Source: VRUE01 sp963840565 (GTDB taxonomy: Bacteria; Actinomycetota; Thermoleophilia; Solirubrobacterales; 70-9). From it: 64,000 bases of DNA. Positions 33,151 to 42,770 of this stretch are shown one piece after another. The stretch is from positions 1,116,001 through 1,180,000 of the forward strand of contig CAWIZH010000002.1 of the NCBI GenBank assembly GCA_963840565.1, in the 5' to 3' direction. Positions within the stretch are counted from its first letter, which is position 1. Every line of letters starts with the position of its first letter. A model generated the notes under the pieces. The model was not told the origin of the DNA and searched no databases. It worked only from the letters and a program-made list of their open reading frames with translations. A program made the translations under genes and the position numbers.

Positions 33151-33999
33151 GTGCGACTGTTGGTCGGATTTGACGGCAGCGACGGCGGGCGCGACGCGCT
33201 CGAGCTGGCGCGGCTGCTTGCTACGGAGGCGGATGGGGGCGTCACGATCGCGACCGTCCTCTTCTCGGGACCGCTGCCGATCGACCTCGCCGGGCTCGAT
33301 GCAGAGGAAGCACGCGAGGCCGAGCCGGTCTTCGAGGAAGCGCGCACCATCCTCGGCGACCTGATCGTCGAGTCCCACGCCTTTGGCGGCGGCTCCGCGG
33401 GCGCGATCCTCACCGGCCTCGCCGAAAGGGAAGAATTCGACGCGATCGTCGTCGGCTCGCCACACCACGGCGCGGTCGGCCGGGTGCTGATCGGCAGCGT
33501 CGGGGGGAGCCTGCTCAGCGGCGCGCCCTGCGACGTCGTCGTCGCCCCCAAGCACTACGCGGTCGAGCGGCACGACGCCCTGCGCACGATCGCGGTCGGC
33601 TACGACGGCACCCCCGAATCGGAACTGGCGCTGCGCCGCGCCGAAGAGCTGGCGCGTCCCGACGACGCGATGCTGAAGATCCTCACCGTCGCCGCGCCGC
33701 CGGTCGTGATCTCAGGCGTGGCCGGCTACACCCCGGTGCCGCCGCCGCCCGAGCCGGACAGGATCCTCAACAAGGCCTTGGAGTCGGTTGACACGAAGCT
33801 GGGCGCCCAGGGGCAGCGACTGGACGGCGTACCGGCGAGCACTCTGGTCAAAGCCTGCGAGAGCGGCGTCGACCTGCTGGTCCTCGGCTCGCGCGGCTAC
33901 GGGCCGCTGTCCCGAGTCCTGGTCGGCTCGGTCTCGCGCAAGGTGGCGCAGGAGTCACCCTGTCCGGTCTGGGTCGTGCCGCGGCCGCGCAGCGACTGA
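33151..33999 (+). CDS. tandem universal stress protein
   Basis: 282 aa with two Usp domains. Domain 1 begins MRLLVGFDGSDGGRDALELA and has a nucleotide-loop-like GSPHHGAVGRVLIGSVGGSLL; domain 2 begins TIAVGYDGTPESELALRRAEEL and has GSRGYGPLSRVLVGSVSRKV, the G-2x-G-9x-G-S/T pattern typical of ATP-binding Usp. GTG start. Cytosolic stress or energy sensor; faces a DUF2252 gene convergently. Confidence 0.9.
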   Translation: MRLLVGFDGSDGGRDALELARLLATEADGGVTIATVLFSGPLPIDLAGLDAEEAREAEPVFEEARTILGDLIVESHAFGGGSAGAILTGLAEREEFDAIVVGSPHHGAVGRVLIGSVGGSLLSGAPCDVVVAPKHYAVERHDALRTIAVGYDGTPESELALRRAEELARPDDAMLKILTVAAPPVVISGVAGYTPVPPPPEPDRILNKALESVDTKLGAQGQRLDGVPASTLVKACESGVDLLVLGSRGYGPLSRVLVGSVSRKVAQESPCPVWVVPRPRSD

Positions 34000-34002
34000 C
34001 CG

Positions 34003-35408
34003 CTACGAAGGGGGCTGCATCACTTCGATCCGGCCCTCGTCCGCCGCCGCCTTCAGTGCCGCGTAGTCGCGCTCGTTCTGGTCGGCGTAGGTCTCAGCGA
34101 AGGCTGCGATCGCCTTGTCGAAGGTGTCGCTCTTGCCGAGGTAGGCGCCGATCGCGATGCGGTCGCCGCTGCGGGCGTGGGCGTGGGCCAGGGTGGTGCC
34201 GCAGATCTGGGCGTAGGCGGTGAGGGCGCGGGCGTCCATGTTCTCGACCTTGGCCGAGCCCTTCTGGTCCCAGAGCTGGCGCACGTAGAAGTCGCGCTGC
34301 TCGCCGTCGATGCCCTTTGCCTTGACCCAGCCGAGCAGGATGTCGCTGGCCGCCTGGGTCAGGCGCTGGCCCTGGACGACGCGCTCGCCCTGGTTCTCGA
34401 AAGCGCTCGGCTCCGCGTAGGGCTCGAGCACCGAGCGCTGCGCTTCCTTGGCCTGGAGGAAGAGCGGGTCGCCGCCGTCGCGCCCCAGCATCAGCACGAC
34501 GAAGGCGCGGGTGCCGACGCTGCCGACGCCGACCACCTTGAGCGCCGCGTCGACGAAGCGGTAGCCGTCGAGCAGGACGCGGCGGTCCTCGGGGAGGGTC
34601 TCGCGGTAGTCGGCGATGATCTTCAGCACCACGCGCTTCGATATCCGCGTCCTCGTCGACCAGCTCGTCGAGCGGCACGATCAGCGGCGGTTCGCTGACG
34701 ATGCGCAGCTCACCGTCGACTTCGCGGGTCAGCTTGGAGAGGGCGCGCATCCGGTCCTTGGCGCGAGTCTTCTCCAGGTTGCGGCGGAAGGTCGCGACCT
34801 CTTTCTCGCCGGCCGCCGCCTCCCAGCCCTCGGCGATCGCCTCCACGTCCATCTTCGTGTACCAGACCTCGAGGTTGCCGAGCCCGGCCATGCGCTGCAT
34901 CGCCCCCCGGTACTCGGCCGCCATCGCGGCAACGATCGCCAGCCGCTCACGGCGCTTGAAGCCGCGCTCGCGCCCGGCGACGGAGAAGCTCGCGGCGAGC
35001 CGCATCACGTCCCACTCCCAGGGCCCCGGCAGGGTCTCGTCGAAGTCGTTGACGTCGAAGACGAGCTCGCGGTCGGGCGAGGCGTAGGCGCCGAAGTTGG
35101 AGAGGTGGGCGTCGCCGCAGAGCTGCACGTCGAAGCCGCTGCGCGGGGTCGTCGGCGAGGTCCGCCGCCATCACCGCCGCGGCGCCGCGGTAGAAGGTGA
35201 AAGGAGAGACCAGCATCCGCCCGTAGCGCAGCGGCACCAGCTGGCCGACCCGCGAGGTCGCCTGGCTCTCGAGCAGCTCGACCGGGTCGGGCCGGTCGCT
35301 CGCCGGCGCCCACTCGCCGTGGCTCGAGCGCGGTGCCTCGCCGCGGGCGGCCTTGCCGGCGGCGGCGCGCTCCTCCGGGCTGCGATGGCCGTGGCGAGGA
35401 TCGAGCAT
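34003..35408 (-). CDS. DUF2252 family protein, two frame breaks
   Basis: Assembled from three frames: RYGRMLVSPFTFYRGAAAVM, then VQLCGDAHLSNFGAYASPDR with FDVNDFDETLPGPWEWDVMR, then VGVGSVGTRAFVVLMLGRDG and DILLGWVKAKGIDGEQRDFY. The blocks GDAHLSNFG and NDFDET resemble the catalytic loop and DFD-like motif of aminoglycoside phosphotransferase-type kinases, to which DUF2252 is thought to be related. About 467 aa in total. Breaks near 35145 and 34645. Substrate unknown. Confidence 0.82.
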
Positions 35409-35426
35409 GGTTAGACGGTAACCGGC

Positions 35427-37041
35427 TCAGGGTCCAGCTGAGGCGGATCGGGCCCGCCCTCCAGTCTGGTCGAAGCGGCGATCGGGCAGGCGCCGCGTCG
35501 ACCAGAACGATGCCAGCGTGAGCAGGGCGGCGAAGAGGAAGGCTGTCTTCAGCGCGTTCAGCTGCGCGTCTTCGTAGTGCTCGACCAGGGCATCGGTGGT
35601 GGCGGAGTCGACCCCGGCCGCCGTGGCACCCGCCCTCACCTCGTCCGAGGAGACGAAGCTCCCCCCCGCGCTCAGCTTCACTTCGAGCTGGTTCTGGACG
35701 TCGCTCGAGATGCGCGCGTCGCCGGCGACGTTGGCGGTGAAGGCCGCGATCAGGCCGGTGATCACGATCGCGCCGAGCAGCGCCGTGCCGAGCGAGGAGC
35801 CGAGCTGCTGCGCCGTGCTCTGCAGGCCCCCGGCCTCGCTGCGGTCGTCGTCACCGACGGCCGACTGGACCACGTTGCCGAGCTGGGAGACGATCAGCCC
35901 CATGCCGATGCCGAGCACGCCCATCGCGACCAGGAAGGAGCCGTTGTCGAGCTCGGGCTCGATCGTCGCCATCAGCATCAGGATCGAGACGAAGACGATC
36001 CCCAGCCCGGTCCGGACCAGCGGCCGCGGGGCGAAGCGCTTGGCCAGCGCCGAGCCGGCGAGAGCGGCGAAGAAGAGGCCGGCCGAGGCGGGCAGCATGC
36101 GCACTCCGGTTTCGAGCGCGTCGAGGCCCTGGACGACCTGGAGGAAGAGCGGGATCGTGAAGAAGACGCCCATCAGGATCAGGTTCTGGGCGAGGAACAT
36201 CGCGACCCCGCCGCGCAGCTGGGGGATGCGCAGCAGCGGCAGGTGGACGAGCGGTTCGAGGCCAAGCTCTTCGCGGCGGCGCTCCCAGGCGACGAAGCCG
36301 GCGAGGATCAGCCCGCCGGCGGCGATCACGAACGGGGTCAGCGAGAAGCCGAAGGGCTCGAGCGGCGAGCTGCGCGGCTGCAGCCAGCCCCAGTTGCTCG
36401 CCTGCAGGACGCCGAAGACGAGCACGGCCAGGCCGGCGGCGGAGAGCACGCTGCCGACCCAGTCGAGGACGGGGACGCTCTTCTCGCGCTCCGGCTCCCG
36501 GATCAGCCGCGTGCCGAGCAGGATCCCGATCGCGACGACGACCTCGCCGATGAAGACGACCCGCCAGCTCAGCTCGGTCGTCGCCCAGCCGCCGAGGATC
36601 GGGCCGACCGCGATGCCGGCGCCGGCGACGCCGCCGAGCACTCCGTAGGCGATCGCGCGATCGTTGCCTTTGTAGTTGCCGGCGACGAGGGCGATCAGGG
36701 CCGGGATCACGAGCGCGGCGCCGATGCCCTCGAGGATCGACCAGCCGAACATCAGCGAGGGCACGCTCCAGGAAGCCGCGGTCAGGGCCGAGCCGACGCG
36801 CGTAGATGCAGAGGCCGATCGTGAAAGCCCGGCGGCGCCCCCAGATGTCGCCGAGCTTGCCGCCGGTCAGCATCAGCCCCGCCATCACCAGCGCGTAGAA
36901 GGCGATCACCGCCTGGATCGTGGTGACCGTGGTGTCGAAGTCTTCGACCAGCTGCGAGATCGCGACGTTCATCACCGCCTGGTCGAGCACCATCAGGAAC
37001 TGGGCGGCGCCGAGCACGACGAGGACTCCCCACTTGCCCAT
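35427..37041 (-). CDS. DHA2-family MFS exporter, one frame break
   Basis: About 537 aa with fourteen helices. N-terminal VVLGAAQFLMVLDQAVMNVA contains the D1 motif of the EmrB/QacA branch; motif A reads GGKLGDIWGRRRAFTIG; motif C region GVAGAGIAVGPILGGW. The frame changes near 36795, after IGLCIYA, and resumes with SVPSLMFGWSILEGIGAAL. The C-terminal external segment (about 455-490, DVQNQLEVKLSAGGSFVSSD) before the last helix is typical of DHA2 proteins. Drug or metabolite efflux by proton antiport. Confidence 0.85.
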
Positions 37042-37044
37042 CGC

Positions 37045-37753
37045 TCAGCTCACCAACCCGGCGATTCCACGGATGATCAGATAGGACGCCGAGCACGACG
37101 GCAACGTATACCCCGGCGCGGCGGCCGTTGCGGGCGAGCCAGTCGCGAAAGCCGTCGACGGCGCCCTGGGTCGACTCGGGCTTGAGCGATGTAGCCGACA
37201 AGCGGCACCTCCAGCAGCAGCTGCTGGATCAGGCAGAAGGCGATCACCAGCAGCACCGTCGGCGCGACGCCGGCGCCGAGTTTGTCGATGTGGCTGAGCC
37301 CGGTCAGGTAGGAGACGCCGGGGAAGCTGAGCAGCAGCCCGACGACGAAGGCGATCCGCGGCGATCCGCGGCCGAGCAGGCGCATCGGCAGCGGTTCCTT
37401 TTTCTCCCCCCGTTCTTGGCCTGCTTGGCGAGCTTGCGCCTTTCGCGGCGCTCGCGCAGCGGCCGGTCGCGGTCGGTGGCGAGGACGTAGGCGACCAGCA
37501 GCAGCAGGCCGCCGATGACGAGGTCCTCGACCGGCCCGATCGTCCGCTTGCTGGTGCTGACCGCGCCCGAGTCATGCAGGGCGAAGACGATCGCCAGCCC
37601 GATCGTGATGCTGGCCGTGTAGGCGCCGAGCAGGTAGCCGAGCATCAGCCGCTTCGGGTTCTCCGTCAGCAGCATCAGCGTCACCGCGGCGAGCAGGGTC
37701 GGGTTGAACATCGCCAGCAGCGAGAGCAGGAAGATCGTGCCGAGGTCGCTCAC
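37045..37753 (-). CDS. GAP-family/sulfolipid-1-addressing-like membrane protein, frame breaks
   Basis: Six-helix protein: IFLLSLLAMFNPTLLAAVTL, YLLGAYTASITIGLAIVFAL, DLVIGGLLLLVAYVLATDRD, then after a break IAFVVGLLLSFPGVSYLTGL and LLVIAFCLIQQLLLEVPLVG, then GFRDWLARNGRRAGVYVAVV and finally YLIIRGIAGLVS. The N-P motif in helix 1 and the layout fit the GAP/LysE-like superfamily. Mycobacterial relatives help export glycolipids. At least three breaks (near 37390, 37190, 37085). Function not established. Confidence 0.7.
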
Positions 37754-37776
37754 CCGGTGAGCATTCTCTACCTAAA

Positions 37777-38224
37777 TCAGCTCGAGCAGCGTTCGCAGAG
37801 GCCGCGCAGGACCACGTCGTGGTCGGTGACCTCGAAGCTGATCTCGCTCGGAGAGCTTGGCGATCGCCCGCTCCAGCGAGGAATCCTCGAAGGGAACCAT
37901 GCGACCGCAGCGGCGGCAGATCGCGTGGTGGTGGTGCTCGCCGCCGGGCTCGACCCGCTCGTAGCCGGCGGTGCCGCGGGTCACCTCGAGGCGCTGCACG
38001 AGGCCGAGCTGCTCGAGCTGCTCGAGCGCCCGGTAGACGCTGGCCCGGCCGACGGCGGGCTTGCGGCGGCGCAGCTCGTCATCGAGGTCCAGCGCGGTGA
38101 CCGCGCAGTCGTGGCGGGCCAGCGCCTCGACCACGGCGGTGCGGGCGCCGCCGCGCCGGTAGCCCGCCTGCTGCAGGGCGGCGAGGGCATGCTCGGCCCA
38201 GGCACTGTCGGTCTTGGTCGGCAT
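37777..38224 (-). CDS. zur: Zur, zinc-responsive Fur-family repressor, one frame break
   Basis: Winged helix: AGYRRGGARTAVVEALARHD with RRKPAVGRASVYRALEQLEQ as recognition region. The dimerisation domain has EPGGEHHHHAICRRCGRMVP (His cluster and CxxC for metal), and after a one-base break near 37855 ends SFEVTDHDVVLRGLCERCSS with the second CxxC. About 148 aa, the family norm. It is the last gene of the zinc transporter operon (2 bases after the permease stop), which argues for Zur rather than Fur; a Zur-like box lies upstream of the operon. Confidence 0.85.
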
Positions 38225-38225
38225 C

Positions 38226-39073
38226 TCAGCCGATCGTAGCCGCGATCGCGGGCGGACGCCGGGCGTCGCGAGGCGCGCAGACGACCCAGCGGGCAGCGAG
38301 AGCAGGTAGACGGCGACGATCGCCAGCGCGACCGAAGCGCCGCCGGCGGTGCCCGCGTAGTAGGAGAGATAGAGCCCGGCGACGCCGGCGAAGACGGCGA
38401 GGCCGGCGGCGAGCAGCATCATCGGCAGCATGCGGTCGCTGAGCCGCCGCGCCGCTGCGGCCGGGCCGACGAAGACGGCGACGACGAGCAGGTTGCCGAG
38501 GCCCTGGACCGCGACGACGATCCCGGCGCGCGAGCAGGACCAGCAGGGCCGCGTCGGCGAAAGCCGGCGAGACGCCGAGCGAGCGCGCGGTGCCGCGATC
38601 GAAGCCGGCGACCAGGAGCCGGCCGTGGAGGAGGCGCAGCGCGACGGCGACCAGCGACGGCGAGGACCGGCGGCGGTGGCGAGGTCGGCGTCGCTGACGC
38701 CGAAGACGTCGCCGAAGAGCAGCGACTCGATCCCCGGCGGCGAGTGCGGCGAGAGCGCCAGCAGCACGCCGAGGCCGAACATCGTCGTCACCACGACCGC
38801 GACCGCCGCCTCGCGGCTGACCCCGGCGATCCGCGCGCAGAGCGCGATCGCCAGCGCGGCGAGGACGATCGCCGGCGCCGCGCCGAGCAGCAGCGGCACG
38901 CCGGCGATCGCGGCGAGGACGAGCCCCGGGAAGATCGAGTGGGCGAGCGACTCGGCCGCGTAGGAGAGGCCGTAGAAGACGACCCAGCAGCCGAGCGCGC
39001 CGCCGGCGACGCCGAGCAGGACGACCTCGGCGAGGGCGCGCTGCATGAACGGTTCTTGCAGGGGCTCGAGCAT
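38226..39073 (-). CDS. znuB: zinc/manganese ABC transporter permease, second copy, frame breaks
   Basis: ABC-3 family permease, about 280 aa. MLEPLQEPFMQRALAEVVLL starts it; helices follow in GGALGCWVVFYGLSYAAESL, HSIFPGLVLAAIAGVPLLLG, AAVAVVVTTMFGLGVLLALS and, after breaks, AVQGLGNLLVVAVFVGPAAA and GVAGLYLSYYAGTAGGASVA. The C-terminal end is inferred in a third frame (WVVCAPRDARRPPAIAATIG) giving a stop 1 base before zur. ATG lies 1 base after the ATPase stop. Partners: ATPase at 39075, binding protein at 39820, and a second permease at 40776. Confidence 0.85.
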
Positions 39074-39074
39074 G

Positions 39075-39816
39075 TCAGTGGTGGTGATGGTGCGGGGGCA
39101 GGATCGCCCGGCCGCCGCTGCCGGGGATCTCGACGATGGCGCCGCCGTAGGTCGCTTCCAGCACGCCGACGTCGTCGAGCACCTGCTCGGGCCGGCCGCA
39201 GGCGACCTGGCGCTTGTTGATGCAGAGGACGAGGTCGCAGCCGCGCGCCTGCTCGAGGTCGTGGGTGGCGATCGACGATCCCCCGCCCCTCCCCCGCCAG
39301 CTCCGCGATCAGCGCTTCCAGCCCCTCGGCGCTGGGCCGGTCGAGGCCGGAGAAGGGCTCGTCGAGCAGCAGCACGCCGGCGTCCTGGACCAGCGCCCGG
39401 GCGATCAGGACGCGCTGGCGCTGGCCGCCGGAGAGGCGGCCGAAGGTCTGCTCGGCGAGCGCCCCGAGGCCGACGCGGTCGAGCGCCCGCGCCGCCGCCT
39501 CGCGCTCGGCGCCGACCCGGGCGCCGCCACCAGGGCAGGCGCGAGAGCGTGCCCATCGTCGCCACGTCGAGCGCCGAGACGGGGTAGTCGAGCCGCGAGC
39601 GCTCGGTCTGGGGAACCGTGCCGCAGGTCGCGCCGACGCGCAGCGTCCCGCCGATCGGCGCGCAGCTCGCCGAGCACGGCGCGCAGCAGCGTCGTCTTGC
39701 CGCCGCCGTTGGGACCGAGCAGGGCCAGCGTCTGCCCGGCCGCGAGGGAGAACTCGACGCCGGAGATCGCCGCCGTCGCCGTCGTAGCCGGCGCTGAGGC
39801 CGGCGGCCTCGATCAG
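39075..39816 (-). CDS. znuC: zinc ABC transporter ATP-binding protein, frame breaks
   Basis: Assembled across at least four frames: Walker A as LLGPNGGGKTTLLRAVLGEL, then LDYPVSALDVATMGTLSRLP, signature motif FGRLSGGQRQRVLIARAL, Walker B LLLDEPFSGLDRPSAEG, H-loop near IATHDLEQARGCD, and a His-rich tail ending PPHHHH. About 245 aa. The start is a CTG or unseen codon about 4 bases after the znuA stop. The C-terminal HHHH may bind zinc. Breaks near 39525, 39290 and 39660-39780. Confidence 0.85.
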
Positions 39817-39819
39817 GGC

Positions 39820-40775
39820 TCAGCGTTGCATCCCCGCCTCCCCCCGGTGAAACCGCGCACCATCGCGTTGGCGTTGGCCGCCTCCATCTGCAGGTAGGTG
39901 GCGCCGTCGGAGCCGGCCGGGCCGAGCGTGTCGCCGTAGAGCGTGTAGTCGGCCGAGGCGCCGGTTTGGTCGGCGATCGCTTCGGCGACCTTCGGGCTCA
40001 GCGAGCTCTCGGGGAAGATCGCCTCGACGTGCTCGCGTTCGATCAGCTCGGCGAGCGCGCTGAGGTCCTTCGCCGAGGGCTGCGCCTGGGTCGTCTGCGA
40101 GGGGATGACCGCACCGACGACTTCGATCCCGTAGCGCTGGGCGAAGTAGCCGAAGGCGTCGTGGTCGGTGACGAGCTTGCGCCGGGCGGCCGGGACCGAG
40201 TCCATGCAGCGGGCGATTTCGCCGTCGAGGAAGAGCAGCTTGGCTAGGTAGGCGCCGGCGTTGCGGTCGAATTCCGCTGTTGTGCGCTCGGGTCGGCGAT
40301 GGCCAGGCGGTGGGCTCGATCTCGCGCACGGCGAACTCGGCGTTGCGCGGGTCGTGCCACCAGTGCGGGTCGTAGCTGCGAGGCCTCGGCGCCGCTCGAC
40401 TCGCCGGGCAGCCGCACCGGCACGGTCGCGCCGAGGTCGACGACTTCGGCGTCGCTGCCGCTGTCGGAGACGACCTGGTCGATCCAGCTGTCGAGCTCGT
40501 CGCCGCTGGCGAAGACGAGCTTCGCTTCCGCCGCGCCGGCGACGTCGCTGGGGCGCGGCTCGTACTCGTGCGGGTCGGTGTTCGGCTGCAGGATCTGGTC
40601 GACCGCGACCGCGTTGCCGCCGACCTCGCGCACCCAGTCGCCGATCTGGGTCGTCGTCGCGACCACCTCGATCTGCCCGCTGCGGACGTTCGCGCCGCTG
40701 CCGCAACCGGCCGACGAGCAGGACGGCCGAGGACCAGGCCGGCGGCGGCGAGAGCCGGCGCCCGCGGCGAGCCCG
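39820..40775 (-). CDS. znuA: zinc ABC transporter substrate-binding lipoprotein, frame breaks
   Basis: Cluster A-I binding protein. The lipobox is near LLVGCGSG, then IEVVATTTQIGDWVREVGGN, NTDPHEYEPRPSDVAGAAEA with the first metal His, and PHWWHDPRNAEFAV with the second; KLVTDHDAFGYFAQRYGIEV and HVEAIFPESSLSPKV give the remaining ligands. Ends ATYLQMEAANANAMVRGFTG then MQR at 39820. Breaks near 40380, 40280 and 39840. The start is hidden by a break near 40750-40775. Delivers Zn (or Mn) to the permeases encoded on both sides. Confidence 0.85.
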
Positions 40776-41578
40776 CGCCAGCGCTCGCGCGGCGGCGGCG
40801 AGCGCGAAGACGGCGCCGGCGACGACCGCGATCGTCGCCCCCGGCGGCGCGTCGGTCTTGACCGAGAGCCAGAGCCCGACCGTGCCCTCGAGCGGCGACG
40901 AGGGCGACGCTGGCCAGCTGCCAGGTCCGCATCCGCTCGGTGAAGAGGCGCGCGGTCAGCGCCGGCACGACGAAGAGCGCCGTGACCAGCAGCGCCCCGA
41001 CCACCGAGAGCGCCGCCGTCGTGGCGAGGGCGATCAGGCCGAGCAGGGCGAGGTCGAGACCACGATCGCCCGCCCGCACGCGCTCCCGCCGGCGCCCGGG
41101 TCGAAGCCGACGCGCGAGCCAGCGCTGGCCGAGCAGCAGCGAGGCGACCAGGGTCGGCGCCCGCGGCGACGGCGGCCAGGGCGATGTCGCCGCCGTCGAC
41201 CAGCAGCAGGCTGCCGAAGAGCAGGGTCTCGATGTTGGCGCCGGAGCCGAAGACGTCGCTGGCGAGGATCACGCCGGCGGCGAGGCAGCCGACGAGGACG
41301 ATCGCGACGGCGCTGTCGCGCCCCTCCTCGTCGCGGCGGCTGAGCAGCGAGGCGCCGAGGCTGAAGACGACCGCGGCGCCGAAGGCGCCAAGCGGCGCCG
41401 CGAATCCCAGCCCATCGGCCAGCACCAGCCCGGGGAAGGCCGCGGTGCCGACCGCGTGGGAGAAGAAGGCGAGCCCGCGCAGGACGATCCAGGTGCCGAG
41501 CAGCCCGGCGGGCACGGCGAGGATCAGGACCTCGATCAAGCCACGCTGGACAAAGGGCAGCTGGAAGGGCTCGAGCAA
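40776..41578 (-). CDS. zinc/manganese ABC transporter permease, first copy, frame breaks
   Basis: ABC-3 permease distinct from that at 38226. Opens MLEPFQLPFVQRGLIEVLIL (TTG start at 41578), with helices GLLGTWIVLRGLAFFSHAVG, AFPGLVLADGLGFAAPLGAF, SAVAIVLVGCLAAGVILASD and, in a second frame, LDLALLGLIALATTAALSVV and GALLVTALFVVPALTARLFT; a third frame gives TIAVVAGAVFALAAAARALA. First gene of the operon; a Zur-like palindrome covers its promoter. Almost no untranslated leader appears available, so it may be leaderless. Two permeases could form a heterodimer as in TroCD. Confidence 0.8.
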
Positions 41579-41592
41579 GGGCCGAGATTAAA

Positions 41593-41613
41593 TCAAAATG
41601 AGATCCATTTTTA
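41593..41613 (-). promoter_or_regulatory. Zur/Fur-type box of the zinc uptake operon
   Basis: AAAATG-AGATC-CATTTT (41595-41611) is a perfect 6-bp palindrome in an AT-rich island, 15-35 bases upstream of the first permease and overlapping a TTTAAT-like -10 on the minus strand. Similar to known Zur boxes built on AAATG/CATTT arms. Zur is encoded at the end of this operon. Confidence 0.75.
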
Positions 41614-41665
41614 TTTACTCACCCCGCCCCACCATGTACCTTGCGGCGATGCACGGGAGGCAGAG

Positions 41666-42082
41666 ATGAGGGCGCTGGTCCAGCGGGTCAGCCAGGCCGC
41701 GGTCGACGTCGAGGGCGAGCGCGTCGCCCAGATCGGGCCGGGGATGCTCGTCCTGCTCGGGGTGCGGCGCGGCGACACGGCCGAGGAGGCCGACCGACTC
41801 GCCGACAAGGTGCGGGCGCTGCGGATCTTCGACGACGCCGAGGGGCGGATGAACGAGCCGCTGGGCGAGCGCGAGGTGCTCTGCGTCAGCCAGTTCACCC
41901 TCTACGGCGAGACCCGCAAGGGCAACCGCCCCAGCTACCTCGAAGCGGCGCCGGGCCCGGAGGCCGAGCCGCTCTACGACCGCTTCTGCGAGCGCCTCGG
42001 CGCCGCCAAGGGCGTCTTCGGCGCTTGCATGGGCGTGGCCCTGGTCAACGACGGCCCTGTCACCCTGATGCTCGAGACCTGA
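41666..42082 (+). CDS. dtd: D-aminoacyl-tRNA deacylase
   Basis: 138 aa. Begins MRALVQRVSQAAVDVEGE; conserved blocks LLGVRRGDTAEEADRLADKV, RIFDDAEGRMN, VSQFTLYGETRKGNRPSY (active-site SQFTL and the GxxP-like region) and a C-terminal NDGPVTLMLET (canonical NxGPVT). Dtd removes D-amino acids wrongly attached to tRNA. The ATG at 41666 has GGGAGG upstream; the long upstream opening in this frame is antisense to the permease. Confidence 0.93.
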   Translation: MRALVQRVSQAAVDVEGERVAQIGPGMLVLLGVRRGDTAEEADRLADKVRALRIFDDAEGRMNEPLGEREVLCVSQFTLYGETRKGNRPSYLEAAPGPEAEPLYDRFCERLGAAKGVFGACMGVALVNDGPVTLMLET

Positions 42083-42083
42083 G

Positions 42084-42126
42084 CTGCATCAAATTCTCCT
42101 TCCTACAGGGGGAGAATTTGATGCAG
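42084..42126. terminator. 16-bp perfect hairpin between convergent genes
   Basis: CTGCATCAAATTCTCC (42084-42099) pairs exactly with its complement at 42111-42126 around an 11-nt loop. It sits between the convergent dtd and pdxH genes; no T-tract, like the 6160 hairpin. Confidence 0.7.
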
Positions 42127-42136
42127 CCCGGTCGTT

Positions 42137-42729
42137 TTAGGGCGCCAGGCGCGAGAGGCGCCACTCGTTGCCGTCAGCCTCATAGAGGCGGCGCTCGTGG
42201 AGACGGTCGGGGGCTTCCTGCCAGAACTCGATCCGGTCGGGGACGATCCTGATCGCGCCCCAGTCGGGCGGGCACTCGACCGGCTGGCCGGCCGTCTCGC
42301 CGCGCAACTGCTCGAGTCGCTCGCGCAGGGGCTCGATGCGCGTCGATCGTCTCACCCTGCCGGGAGACCAGCGCCTGCAGCTGATGATCGCGCGGGCGGG
42401 CGGCGAAGAGCTCCTCGGCGAGCTCGCGCTCCGCGACCTCTCCCCTGCCCTCGATCCGCACCTGGCGACCAAGGGCCGGCCAGTAGAAGACCGCGGCTAC
42501 CTGCGGGTTGAGGCGCAGCTCCTCGACCTTGCGAGTCCAAAGTGCGGTGGTGAAGACGAGCGCCCCGGTCTCCAGCCGCTTGAGCGAGACCATGCGAGCC
42601 GAAGGCTGGCCGTTCTCCGCCGCGGTCACCAGAGTCATCGCGGCCGCTGCCGGAACCTCAGCGATCGCGAGCCTCGTCGAGCCAGCAGCCAAGGATCTCG
42701 AGGGGGTCGGCTCTCTCGGTCGTCTCCAT
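42137..42729 (-). CDS. pdxH: pyridoxamine 5'-phosphate oxidase, two frame breaks
   Basis: About 197 aa. Starts METTERADPLEILGCWLDEA; after a break near 42660, AEVPAAAAMTLVTAAENGQP, SARMVSLKRLETGALVFTTA and RQVRIEGRGEVAERELAEEL bind FMN; after a break near 42350, QPVECPPDWGAIRIVPDRIE and FWQEAPDRLHERRLYEADGN (substrate-binding RLHxR) end at RLAP. It makes pyridoxal 5'-phosphate. Divergent from a TetR-family gene with a shared palindromic operator in between. Confidence 0.87.
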
Positions 42730-42730
42730 A

Positions 42731-42770
42731 TCAGATTGGTATCATAATTCAAATTACAGTTACAATCTGA
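42731..42770. promoter_or_regulatory. nested palindrome, probable TetR operator
   Basis: TCAGATTG (42731-42738) and CAATCTGA (42763-42770) form an outer inverted repeat; TAATT-CA-AATTA (42745-42756) forms an inner one at nearly the same centre. It fills the 41-bp AT-rich gap between divergent pdxH and the TetR gene. Confidence 0.65.

Noticed and set aside
37772..39565. 597-codon fusion of ABC transporter parts with Zur
   Set aside because: Frame breaks artificially join znuC, znuB and zur; separate start and stop codons are recoverable.
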